Assembly: GCA_965178125.1 (NCBI GenBank) | Contig: OZ237753.1 | Location: 248,001 to 312,000, forward strand | Length of the DNA: 64,000 bases | Source: Bilabrum cf. latius | Lineage: Eukaryota; Bigyra: Bicosoecida; Bigyra; Bicosoecida | Direction of reading: 5' to 3' | In this document: piece after piece, positions 52,801 to 63,900 of the stretch | How positions within the stretch are numbered: position 1 is the stretch's first letter | How the letters are laid out: the number at the start of each line of letters is the position of its first letter | Program-made: the position numbers and the translations under genes | Notes under the pieces: generated by a model | Told to the model about the DNA's origin: nothing | What the model saw: the letters and a program-made list of their open reading frames with translations, nothing else | Database searches by the model: none

Positions 52801-55800
52801 AGGGGAAGATAGCGGAGGCATGGCGTTGCCGCCCCGCCTGCGCCTGCCCGGTGTTGTTGAGGTGGGAGCCAGAAAGTTCTCTTCTGTCATGGCAGCGAAC
52901 GTTTGGATGGAATCACTAGGTGGCAACAGTCCAAGGTGGGAATCAAGCGCGTGGCTGGCAGCTGCAAATGATGTCAAACCTGACACGCGCCCAAGCGCCA
53001 CCGCGACGCCATCAAGCCCGTCAGCGTACTCCCTTAGCAATCCACAGTGACCCATGCGGCAGAAGTACGGGTGAGAAAGCGGGTCTGGTCCGCCCTCTAT
53101 GTTGGTACCCTCCTCATCTGCAGCGTCACAATCATCCATCGCCACAGAGGATGCAAGCTTGTCAGCTTCACCAGACTCAGACTTGGAGTCCAAGGAATGG
53201 GTCTCTTCGAAGCAGATTGGGCGACATTCGAAAAACTAGCTACCAAAGCCTTGCAGGTACGCCAGGCCTTCAATCATTTTCCTATGGGGATTGCTAGCTT
53301 CGTCTGAGGCACTTACATCGGACTGCGCTAAAGTGCAACATAGCTCGTGCATGTCCTTGCTTAGACTTAGGAGACCAACCGGTACAGGCACTTTCCCCAT
53401 AGGAGCCTTTCCTTTGACTGTACTGGCACGGGTTGGCTGCTTGCCGTCCCACTCCACGCTAAAGATGGCCCATGGAGATGCTTGCTGCTGCATAAGGCCG
53501 AGCTCAATGGAAGAGAAAGTGGGATTGTGCTGGAGTGAGCTGTGCCCAAGCATGCCACCAGCAATGCGAAGAGCATGCGAGGTGGACTCGCACTGCAGCT
53601 ACTGAAAGCCAGCCAAAAGAGGCTACAGATCTGTACTGAAGCACAGTTTGTCGTATTCATCGTGCCACAGCTGCACCATTCTCGGCTGAACGACGTATCC
53701 CATGTGTAAATTGCTCGTCACTCCCTCTTGAACAAGCAAGTTCCGCGGCCTAACACGCATAAGAAGCTTGCCCGAGCGATGCATCCCGGCGGTAGCCGTG
53801 CTTGAAACGGCGCAGCCCATGATTGCATCCCCCCATTGAGAGCCCGGCGTCGAGTTCAGCAGCAAGGGGCACAAAACTTGGCCAATAGTTTGATCATCAA
53901 GCTCGATATCCTCCCCTTTATGAAACTTGCGGACTTGCTCGGCACGACGCTTACACAGCTCTGACAGATAATCTAAGTCGTTCTCAACAGCCTTCACAAG
54001 CTTCTTGATCCAAACAACCGCAACCAGAAGGTCGTTGCCAGGTTCACTCTACATTGCGTGTTGCAGGGTCGTGTCATACCGAATGGGCGTGCCGCTTAAG
54101 AAGGTTAACTATTTCTGGCCCTACTTCTAAGGAACGTCTCGCGGATCGCTCGTGTACACGTGCACTGAAGGACTCGTCCCAGACATCTCCAACGACCGTG
54201 AATCGTCGTTTAGCTGTACAGAGACAATCGGCGGCAGGGCGTACTTCCTGCAGATAGCCGAGCAAACGTCCCCCACGGTGGTCTCTGGTCCGACCCCAGG
54301 CATCATAAAAGTGCCATCAGGCTACTCATGGAAGAATTTGCAAATTGCGTCTAGTCTCTTGGCTCGCTGTCTGATCAAGGCGACAGCAGTCTTGGCAGAT
54401 GCGGCCAGGACCAGACCACACATCTTCTCCACTTTCTCCAATGCCGCAATGCTGGCCTCGACATCCTGAAACGGCTTCTCCGGGCATCCGGCCACGAACT
54501 TGTGGCGGCCGACCAGTGTCGCTGGTACCAAAGAAAAAAATACATTTCGCAAATTGCTGCTCGCACCAGAACCCAGAGTTGACATGCCCGTCGCGATAGA
54601 CCTCCGAAGAGGCACAGGACAAGAGCCACGAATGGATGCGATTGCAAACGAAGTTCTTGACTGTGGCTGCAGCCTGCTGGAAAGCAGCTGCCTGGTCTTT
54701 TCTGCAAATTCTCCTTCGTTCGCTTTGGTCATGGATAAGGTGGTTTGTAAAGCACGCCGATCCTGGTCTCCAATACCGATCAAGCCCCTGGAGGCATTCA
54801 AATAGCTGCCACCGCCTGCAAGCGAGGCAATTAAGCGGTCCCCGGAGCAAAACATTGGCGACTTGTTGTAACTTCGATTGAGGCAGCGGAAAGCATCGCG
54901 GCGCGATAGTGCAATTTGAATGCCATCACTGGTGTCTGACGAGCCGTATAGCGTGTCTCCAAGCCAGCAATCGCGGGAGAGCTCCTGATCCAGCACCTAA
55001 TAATTCCTACCTGAAGCCTAGCGCCACTTCAAGCTAGACCCGTTCCATGACGTGACGCATGCGTCTTCGCCTTGGTTGAGCACCTCGCAAGCCCCGTGCT
55101 CATCGATCTCTTGCAGGCCAGCTAGTCGTGTCTGCAGCAGTAGCACTCGCAATAGGGTGAGAAGACGATGCAAAGACTCCTCCGCGCAGAAGGCCTACTA
55201 GGCCATTGTAGCCCTGCCGGCCGAAACTAAAACCCTCTCGGCATTCTCTCGAACTCGCCCTGCCGAAGATGCCTCGGAACTATCGGCCGAAGATGAGGAC
55301 TAGCCTACCTCATCGCATGTCTCCAAGAAAGCCGTGAGAGCTTGTCTGGGAACTCGAACGCTCGCAGACCCACAGCCCATCGACGGTGAGGAGGATCGGC
55401 AGCTCTGCAATAGACTATCGTGAACTTGGCCAGTCGGGACAGTGACGGGTCCGAAAATCGAGGGCTCAAATCCGCCCCCTACATGCTGAACGTGGGCTGC
55501 TACACTTTGAGGCGCATCATCACCGCCAGCTGATGCGGCTGCAGCTGCAACCAGGGCCGAATGCATATCAATTGGACCAGATCGCACACCATCCAGACTG
55601 TCTGTGCAATCATTGATAAGAGCAACGCAGATACGGATGAGGGCTCGCCTGGTGGCCGTCACGATTGGGCCATCGGAAGCCAGCCTCGGGAGCAAAGACA
55701 AAAAAGAAACGCAATCATCAGCGACGGCTCGACTTTGCGCTGTCAACAGGCACTACAAATGGAGACCAGTACCGGCAAGATCCAGCGGGCTGTACACCGG

Positions 55801-58800
55801 GCTTGTGGCATCGCTGTAGGCTGGGTTACCTATTGTCACTCTGTGAAGCGGATCGTGGTGGTCACAGGCTGAGGCACTTCGTCTCACGACGAATTTCCCA
55901 GGGCCACTCATTAAAGCGCCCTCAATGCTGGACTTGGCATACTTGGATACGCAAGAGAGAACGTTGGCGCTGCCTCTAGCGCACAGGCTTCGCCGCATTC
56001 CCATAAGGACCAAGCTAGAGAGCATGATGTCCTCTGACTGTCCATTGATGCTATCAAAGACGTTGCTGAGGCCCGATGCCGACGTCTTGATATCTCCAGG
56101 CTTGCTTGACGTCGATACTGTTTGGAGCACATCTGACTATCCAGGGATGCTCTGCATGTGCGGACCGATAGCACGAACGAGTGCCAGCTGGCTTCGTGTC
56201 ATTTTGGCTGGGTTGTCGGTACAGCCGGCCAAAACCGACGTGGCCAAGCGAATTGCGGCAGTAGAGCTTGTGCGAATTCTCTGCGGTGATGCAGCTATCG
56301 AGGCATTGTACAGCAGAGCTCCATTTCTTGAGGGGAGCGGCAAAATGCTGGCGCAAAAGTAGGCCAGAGCGTCATTACAAGCAGAGACCGACTGAGGTTG
56401 CTAGCGGATAACACCGTCCATACCCCGCGTAATCCTATCAATATCACTGCTGTCGATCCTAGCGATACCATCGGCGCGAGAGGTGCTGCAGAGAGCTGCG
56501 ATTGCTCTCACTACGACAGCAAAGGGTAGCCTCTCCGGCGGTCTGTCATCGAAGAGGCTCGGGCTTGCAGGTGACTGCACGCCAGTCTCTAAACGAGCCG
56601 ATTTGGCTGCCCTTTCTTCCTATTGGAGCGAAGACGCCTGGCGAGCAGATGGTCTCCTCTTCCGTTTTTTTGCTAGGGTGACAGACTCTGAATGGTCAGA
56701 AGACTCGCCTGACTCGGGCGAGGCTTTGGAGTTGGCTGCTAGGGCACTGCTCGCTGAGGCGCTGCTGGCTGCCGACGAAGATTGCTGAGGCGAGGTCTTC
56801 GTTGTCTTGCATTCTGTCTCGTCAGATGGAAGGTCATCACCCGCATCAATGTCCCACCATCGCAAGATAGCATGCACGAACACCTGGTCAGATGACCACC
56901 AAAGAGTATCACCGCCTTCGATGGTGGGGTCATAAATGGTAGCCCCTTGTGCGTCATTCGCTGCTAGCATTTCACTGCAGCGCTGCCCATCCCCTACGCG
57001 GCCACAAAGGCCAATCGAGATGCCTGGATGTGACTCGTCAGACGCAATTGATCGCGCGATCTTGGAAATGAGTGGTGGCCACTGCTGCGGCAGCTTGCAT
57101 TTCTTCCTCGAGTCACGTCCATCTTTCCCATGAGTTGGCAACCGGCAGAGCAGAACCGCAGCTGCAAGCGCTCGGCGAGCGTCCTACTTCAAGAGAACGG
57201 CCAAGCACGACCTGTACACTGACACGTTAATTCTCGCCGCGTTCGCAATGGACAAACCGCCGATCGTAATCATGAAATCGCAGAGAAATGAAGCAACTTG
57301 CTCTGCGGAATGGCTCAGCTCCTTAGAATCGTCTCCTTGCCCCGCCAGCGCTCGACGCAGTGCCTGCATCGGAGTAGCCAGCCGATGATCGAGCTCGTCG
57401 TGAATTCTGTGAATCGCAAAAGCAGATTCGTTGGCTCGGCCACATTTTGGCGAAAAGGGCCAGGCCGTGGCATCACACGTGGGGTATGGTAGCCTGAACT
57501 GGTCTGAAGCCGCCATTCCTGGCTTGGTTGCAGAGGATGACGTCGATCGGAGCCGCTAGTCATCGTCCTGGGCGACTTCAGCCAAAAACTTTGCGTCCGA
57601 CCACCACCTACTGCGCATGTAGACCTCAGCCCTCCCTGTGGACAGATGGGTGCCGTGGGATCCCCTCTGCAATGACTGCCCGAACCATCCTGATGACGCT
57701 GAATCAACGGCAGCCCCCATTCCTTCGTAGTCACTGCGCTGCTGTGCCGAATGGGGTCCCCAGTGCCTCCCAATTATGCCTTCGACCGGTATGCAGCCTT
57801 GTATCTCTTCTGCTTCTACATCGTCGTCATACGGCGTGCTGGCCGTGACCAATGGCAAACCTTGCTTGGTGGCAGAAACGCTAGCGATTCCAGCGCCAAG
57901 AACGTCACGCAGATCCAGGGCTGGAGGCGGCACATGGCGGAAATACAGGAATTGCAGCATCATCACTGATGCACTCGCAACGGTGGTCCGACACCCAACC
58001 AGCCTGTCACTAGCTTGCAGACCTGTCAGCAAATTCCGTAGCAGAGAACTGATCGCCGTCGGAAACTTCTCTCCTACGTTGCGCTCAGGCATGCGGCAGC
58101 CGCCGGCAAAAATAACACCTGACGCCTTGGCCTGCTCTTCGAGGTCTCTGCGTTCCTTGCTGTCCTCGTCGTACTCATGAAGGCTGACGTACAGCCCGGG
58201 GGGGCAGGAGGCGGAATCATCCGCCCCAGCGCCTGAAGCAGCACCGCGACTGCTTGCCATAGCGGTCTCGCCATGGCTGCTCTTGCTGTCGGAACGCGCA
58301 GTGTTGGAGTATTCGACAGCCAGCCTCAAATCTGCTTCAAACCGAGGCAGCCTGAGCAAGCGTCTAACCTAGTCAGCCTCGCCGTACTCCAAGTAGCAAT
58401 CGGCCAGTAAGGCTATCAAAAACTGCAACATAGAGTATGGCTCGGGTAAATCATACATGCCGTGCAAATAGGCCGCATCTACGAACTCGTCGGCAGCAAA
58501 TGGGCCCAGATACGTCTCAGCTTCACCTAGGTCCGCTGCACCAGAAGCAGCCCCCGAGGGATAGGCTGCGGCGGGTGCACTGACTGCTTCATGCGATTGG
58601 AAGGAGCCATCAAGTGCACCAAGCTCCTTCATAGCACCCTTCACCGCTTCCTAAGCAGCTCTTTGCACTGCACCGATACCCCTCAAGTCTGCATCAGTAG
58701 GGGCCGCTGGCAGCTTCGAGGCGGTCGCCGGTGGCAGCGATTCACCTCCCATAGGCACTTGCGAATCTTCCACAGCCATGCCATCGAACAGCTCCCCCAA

Positions 58801-60575
58801 AGCATCTCCCTGTGTAGCCTCTGAATCACCCTGCTGCGATTCTTCGAGATCCAGACCCCCACCAGTCTCGGACGCACGTTTGGGACCGGCAGATGACTTG
58901 GGAAGTCCACCCGATGATGCAGATGCTACTGCGCCGCCTCTAGCACCAGAGCTCGTAGCACTAGCACCTTCGTCTTCAAGAGGACCCGTGGGGCTTTCCA
59001 TGGCTAGTTTGAGGTATCTGCGGGCCTCAAGTCTGAGTGGTTGCATGTATTGTAGGTAGACGTCATGATTCAGGCCGCTCTGAATGACGTGGTTGGCACC
59101 CTGTAATGCAGCTGCCATGGCAGCGGAACTCAAGTTTTCATCGCCTTTGATCGCCGCCATGACAATTCTGGCCGCAATCGTGACATCCCAGAGGCCAAGT
59201 TCCACGAGAAGGGACAGGAAATCCAAGCATCGTTTCAAGACCTCCGTGTGCATCCTGTCCCCGAATACTCTTCTCAGCTAGCGCCTCTGCTCAAAGAGAA
59301 GCTTTCGGAACGTAACATTCTTGAGCCATAGGGTCGTTCTTTTGTTGGAGTTGTTGCGACAGTGCGTTGCGAGGTCCTTCAGCTCCTTCACGGAATCCAT
59401 CCTGCGCTTCAGGATTGGCGTCTGCGTACCCTGCAGAGCGATCGATAGCCGCATCAGGTATATCTGCCTCGAGAGCATGGTGGCGTCTAATACAGGCTTT
59501 GAAAACTTTTCAATGATATTGTAGGCATAATTCATGCTGTCTATCGACGTGTCTCTTTGCTCCTGCGTAAGCCAAGAAAAGGGAGCAGACAGCTTTCAGG
59601 CACGGCATGCAACAGCACAACATGCATACTGCTTGAGCTGCGACCGCATCACATATATCATAATTCTGCATGCTCACCTTGACAGACAGCCTGCCAACCC
59701 GTTCAACCATCGCCGCGATGGCGGCTGCCTGGGCCTCGGCCATGCCCTCTGGCGGATCGTAGCGGCACTGGTCAAACATATTGCGCACAACTTGGCAAGT
59801 AGATAGCATTCCTACCCATTTCCTGACGGTTGCGATGGCGGTGCCGTCCTCGCACTCTGCTATACGCCGCGCAACGACGCCAGCGAGGCGCTGGTGGAGC
59901 CGTGTCCGATGCAGCTGTTCGAGAATTGGACGTAGACTCTGCGCCGTGAGCTCCTCAGACCTTGGCCGAATGCCTCTGAAATACTAATGCATGTCTGGGT
60001 CAATCGGGCCAAGCGATGGCCCAGCGACGCCTTTTGCATCCGGAACTCGAACGAAGAGGGCGAATCTGAGGGTCTAGTTGAAGTGATCGAGCTCCGCTGC
60101 AGAGTGTTCACCAGACTCTATCTATGCTAGCACATAGTCGGCAGTCTGGAGGCAGCAGCACACCTATCTCAGTCCAGGAAAGTGGTCTGGTGACGGCTGA
60201 CGGCGCTCACTTAGTTGCCTGTCGACAAGCATGAACTTGCGGTACAACAGCTTTGCCATCGCATTGCCGTGCTGCAAGAGAAAATTCTTAAGCTGCTCGT
60301 CTGGAATTTGGTCACTTTGGCTGCGCAATGAAGGCGAAGGAAGAAGGGAGCATGAAGAGGATAGGCGTGGAAGGCGAAGGCCAAGCTCAGGATAATCTCA
60401 TCTTGCCTCACCCATGGCTGTTTTCATATAGATAAGAACAGAGCTTATCAGGATATTCATTTCGCTGCATTTGCTGCGAAGCTTCAAGGATGATTGGATG
60501 CATTGATACACCAGGAGCACCGCTAGTGGTCCCTGCTGCCTCAGCTGGTCGACTAGCCTGCGACTGCGATGCCAT
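43885..60575 (-). CDS. Giant ubiquitin-specific protease (USP9X/24/34-like)
   Basis: Exons 60575-60412, 60320-59678 and 59562-43885 join to 5,495 codons ending TGA at 43887-43885. Dozens of in-frame TAGs occur, including a tandem pair at 55200-55195. The start ATG at 60575 is the first after an in-frame TGA about 50 bases upstream and opens MASQSQASRPAEAAG. Most of the protein is helical, HEAT/ARM-like, with Ser/acidic low-complexity linkers. The peptidase (C19) domain is at about 49740-48420, with catalytic Cys, His and Asp boxes intact. A roughly 1,500-residue tail follows, ending in an acidic stretch. By family this cytosolic enzyme removes ubiquitin from proteins. The closest match by eye in size and motifs is the USP9X/USP24/USP34 group; no single orthologue is resolved. 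Confidence 0.85.
48420..49740 (-). other. USP (C19) catalytic domain
   Basis: The Cys box is AGLINPGMHCYLLSVLQQLF, with the nucleophile Cys codon at 49710-49708. The His box is GTANSGHYYSYVRE, with the His codon at 48690-48688, followed by WIRFDDDKVEEVSW supplying the Asp. Between them, CxxC zinc-ribbon pairs typical of many USPs are mostly lost: PEYPHYKSRGEQF and NAYACDKYAGKK keep only one Cys. The box Asn after CY (usual CYMNS) is Leu, but the oxyanion-side Asn in LINPG is kept. An in-frame TAG lies at NYETF-TAG-RYKKYDAV (about 48915), where USP7-like enzymes often have Gln. Confidence 0.85.
50039..50074. repeat. GAC/GAT trinucleotide repeat
   Basis: Four GAC and eight GAT units in a row. 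On the minus strand, in the frame of the USP gene, they encode a run of about twelve serines just N-terminal to the catalytic domain. This is a slippage-prone coding microsatellite. Confidence 0.9.
54160..54335 (-). other. Possible ubiquitin-like segment in giant USP
   Basis: The segment PDGTFMMPGVGPETTVGDV followed by CSAICRKYALPPIVSVQL resembles the start of a ubiquitin-like fold, as found before the catalytic domain in this enzyme class. A cluster of three TAGs within seven codons follows (54129-54109). The fold call is tentative. Confidence 0.35.
59563..59677 (-). other. Intron 2 of giant USP gene
   Basis: 115 nt, GTGAGC donor and TTACGCAG acceptor, phase 0. It joins VGRLSVK to EQRDTSIDSMNYAYNI. 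Confidence 0.85.
59678..60575 (-). other. N-terminal exons 1-2 of giant USP
   Basis: Exon 1 (60575-60412) ends in a split Gly codon. Exon 2 (60320-59678) reads QSDQIPDEQLKNFLLQHGNA, then AKLLYRKFMLVD. It passes four TAGs (60166, 60124, 60076, 59986) in contexts PGLR-TAG-VCCLQTADY, VLA-TAG-IESGEH, DHFN-TAG-TLRFALFV and PDMH-TAG-YFRGIRP. The standard code leaves no long frame here, so these exons are easily missed. Confidence 0.8.
60321..60411 (-). other. Intron 1 of giant USP gene
   Basis: 91 nt, GTGAGG donor and TTGCGCAG acceptor. It splits a Gly codon after two bases, joining YLYENSHG to QSDQIPDEQ. Confidence 0.8.
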
Positions 60576-60810
60576 CCTCCCAAAGATAAAATTAGCAGAC
60601 TTGCTTGGACTTCTTGCAAATCAAGAAATAATTCGTGCAACTCCCGGCAATGTGTATTAATTCCCCCTCTCTTCAAATGTCCCTTGCGGAACCAAAGCAT
60701 GGCGCCGCGCACTGCCAGGGGCAGTCCGCCGTTGCGGGCAAAGTGGCCCGCCGCGGGGCGAATTACACGCTTTATCAAAATTAGATTGGTTCAAAATTGC
60801 CAGTTACTAA
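60576..60810. other. Intergenic spacer, genes 5-4
   Basis: 235 nt between the TGA of the PIKK gene and the ATG of the USP gene, both on the minus strand. It must hold the 3' end of one and promoter of the other, or be co-transcribed. No motif was convincing. Confidence 0.55.
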
Positions 60811-60930
60811 TCAACACCACATCTGCCATCCGTCATACATCGTGCACAGCCTCCGAGGGTCCTGAGCCTGCTTAATAAGCGCGTCGACCTGCCGCTCCAC
60901 CGGAAGAGCAACACCTGGAGTGACTTCCTA
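60811..60930 (-). other. FATC domain of PIKK
   Basis: The last 36 or so residues read LPVERQVDALIKQA then DPRRLCTMYDGW, matching FATC domains of TOR, SMG1 and ATM. A TAG at 60930 sits in DKLSG-TAG-EVTPG just before it, a column that is Arg, Asn, Tyr or Val in relatives. Confidence 0.9.
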
Positions 60931-63900
60931 CCCAGACAGCTTGTCGCTCACCCTCGCAATGGCACCCTCCACGGTCTGCCGCACCGTCTCGTTGTGCCTC
61001 ATGAGCCCACCTGGCGGCCGGCTCGTGCCACTCTCCCCGAGAACCTCAACGTCGCTATCCTCAAACAAATCGTCCACTCCTGCATCGGAACCCGCCGCAC
61101 CAGCTTCTTTCGTGCCACTAGTAGCACCTTTTCCCTTGGATGCGCCACTTTGAGCGGGGAGCTGGTCTTCTGCAGAGGGACCCTCTTCAACCGACGAAGA
61201 AGAAGACGAAACGGCTTTGTGGGCCAGCTTCTCCACGACACTCTGCCACTTCGCGAGGGGGTCAGCAAGGAACGTTCGTAGCAAGGAGAGAACCATGGAG
61301 CGCCGTTCTCGCAGGCACTCCATCGAGCTCTCCATGGAGGCCCTGAACGTCCCCTCAACGCCCCGCACGCCCATGCAGCTCACAACCTCGCGGGTCAATC
61401 GGAACGGAACCCACTCCGGGCAGGTCTGCAGCTTGGCTTGCTCAAAGCAAATGCCGAAATCAATGTGAACGACCTCGTGCCTATTGATGTCAAGCCGCAT
61501 GTTGCCACCGTGCCGATCCCCCAGCCCAGTCACGTGGCCCAACGCACTGCTAGTGGCTGCAGACTTGGCATACATGGCGCGGGCAAGCCGCTCGTCTCTC
61601 GCCCCTGGGAACCGAATGCTGGCCACGTGCTGCAACACGGGCTGATGCATCGCCATGGCTACGAGTAGTGCTTCAAGCTCAGTGAGGGTGGGAACTCCAG
61701 AAGCGTTTGTCGGCCGTCCAGCACCATCGCCGGCTGCGGCCACAATGCCCTCGGCTGCCGTGGCCGCTTGCAGATCAGCTCGGTGCCTTCCAAACCACCG
61801 TCTAATCTCATGAATACTGGCTTCGTTGGGTCTGTATAGCTTCTAGAGGGGGGGGATGCCGGCAGGGCCGTTGCCATCGATGATGAGGTTCTGGTGAGCT
61901 GCAAGGCTGGACACGTACTCCAGCATCCCTGTCTTTCGACTGAGCGGCATGATCTGGTGCTCTCTCATTCTGAGTCCTTTGGCCTTGGCGTGCGGGTCTG
62001 CTGCCAGCAGAACATTAAAGATGCGAAGCAACCTTGACACCATTTGGTCCTGTCGCATGTCTTCGTTCGGGCCTTTGTGCACCGCGCGATGCTTCATGCC
62101 ATCGGTGCCGAACAGTGTTACGGTCCTCGGGCGTGAAGCGCCGCTCCCTTCAATCTTCACTTTCGCAATCATCTGAATAACTCCAATCCTCGGCCGGATT
62201 TCCAGTAGATCGCTTGGAGCGCCGTCAGCGGTGCCACCAAAGGAGACTCGACAGTCGAAGCCTTCCCGTTCGGCTACGGCTACAGCGGCTGAATTGTCGC
62301 TGGGCCAACCACTGGTCACGTACCCGGCACTCTCGATTCCAATACCAGCCCCTGTGCTTGGATCTGCAGAGCGGCTGTCTCTGCTGTGCTCATCGACAGC
62401 GGTCAAGAAGCTGCTGAGCGCCACTGAGTTCACCCCGTCAGCATCCATCTCTGCAGTCGCAGTGAACACGGGCAGATGCCTCAGCAGGTCTCTGCCTCGC
62501 AATTCTTCCATCAGTACGAAAACAGATCGCATGCCGCCCGAGGAGAGCCCAGCGCTGGCGCGAGTCGGCTTCCGGCCAGAGCGCGACGACTGCCCTTTGC
62601 CAGTGCCACGCGGGTCAATTGCATTCGTAAAGTCGCCCCCGTCAACGTCACAGAGGACCTCTTGCTTGGATAAATCTAGCATCGAGCTCCGGGGATCGAT
62701 CTTTTTCTGGTCGCGCAGAGCGATGGCAATCGACGCTGCCCAGCCAAGTCTAGCAACTGCAATGCCACGTGTGACGGATGCTGACCCGCGGCTTGCACCA
62801 GTAATGATGTCCCGACTTCTTCTTTCCGCAACAAGCATGTCTGACGTCACATCACTCTCCTTCATCCCTGCTGTTGCGAACGCGTGCTACAGAAGTGCCG
62901 GCAACGTGCCGTACGTCCTTCGCACCAACATCTTCGTCAGAAGCCCGGGGATAAGCCGCTGGATAAACTCGCTCCTCTGCCGGTCCATCGCGGCAAGCTG
63001 TTCTGCTGGCAGGGGCACGTACTTATCGGAGGCTGCGTCGGCAAAGAGCCTCACAGCTATCTAGTTCGCTGCCGGCAGCATGATGCGTACCGGCAAATGC
63101 CGCAGCGCAGACGCGGCTTCTTTCGCGACGCCAGCGTAGCCTCCAAGCTCAAACACAATCTGCAAGAGACAGAAGAGGCTACCGAGCTCTACAGCCGCCA
63201 CTGGGGCCCCCTCCATAGCACGGACATGTTCCGAAGACAGAAGCGGAGTCGATCCTGCCATGCTGGAGCTTGGCTGATTATCTGCCAAGTGAGCGGAATG
63301 CCGAGGTTGCAGGGGCAAGACACTCGGAGTCTACAAGGCAAGAAAGCGCCCGTAGCTACTCACAGCAATTAAGGCTGCCTCCTTGTGCTATCGCATCAGT
63401 CCGCCTAGCCTGGTGCTGAACTGGGTGACGAGAGTTCTCAAGTTGCCCATGGACCGGTAGACGTCGTTGTAGTGCATGTCAGGCATGACCTGCTAGAGCC
63501 TCTCGACCATCGCGTCTCTCGACTATTTCCATGCCACTTGTGCCTCGTCTATGAGCTGGTTGAGACTCTTGTCCGAACCCCTTTGCCTGTTGCGCTGCTC
63601 CAGCAAAGCTTTCTTTCTCAAGTTCAGGTCATCGAACTCCCTTTTCATTGTATACAGGTTGTTCCGCAGCAACGTATCGTGCACAGAACGCTATTTCTCG
63701 TACAATTGGTGCTACCCTTGGAAAGACGAACTAGCGAATACAGACTCAATCCTAATTCGACATGCGTCTGCGAATTGTGCGGCGTGCAAGTGCCCCACGG
63801 CCTGCATCGCACGCCACCAACCGGCTTCTGCAGCCATGCTGGCACTCTCCCTCGATTGGCTGCAGGGTGTTGACTCCGCAGGAGTGTCCTGCCTTACCTT

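Noticed and set aside
59860-60111. 84-codon minus-strand frame inside USP exon 2
   Set aside because: The neighbouring frame, open when TAG is sense, connects the two confirmed splice sites and reads like protein. This one ends without a usable donor.
60398-60778. 126-codon minus-strand frame before the giant USP
   Set aside because: Its 3' end cannot be spliced in phase to the next exon. The frame starting at 60575, one register over, splices cleanly into a long protein and follows a TGA.
63282-63363. Alternative 82-nt intron in the PIKK gene with GTGAGT and TTGGCAG
   Set aside because: It shifts phase from 0 to 1 and leaves the kinase-containing frame.
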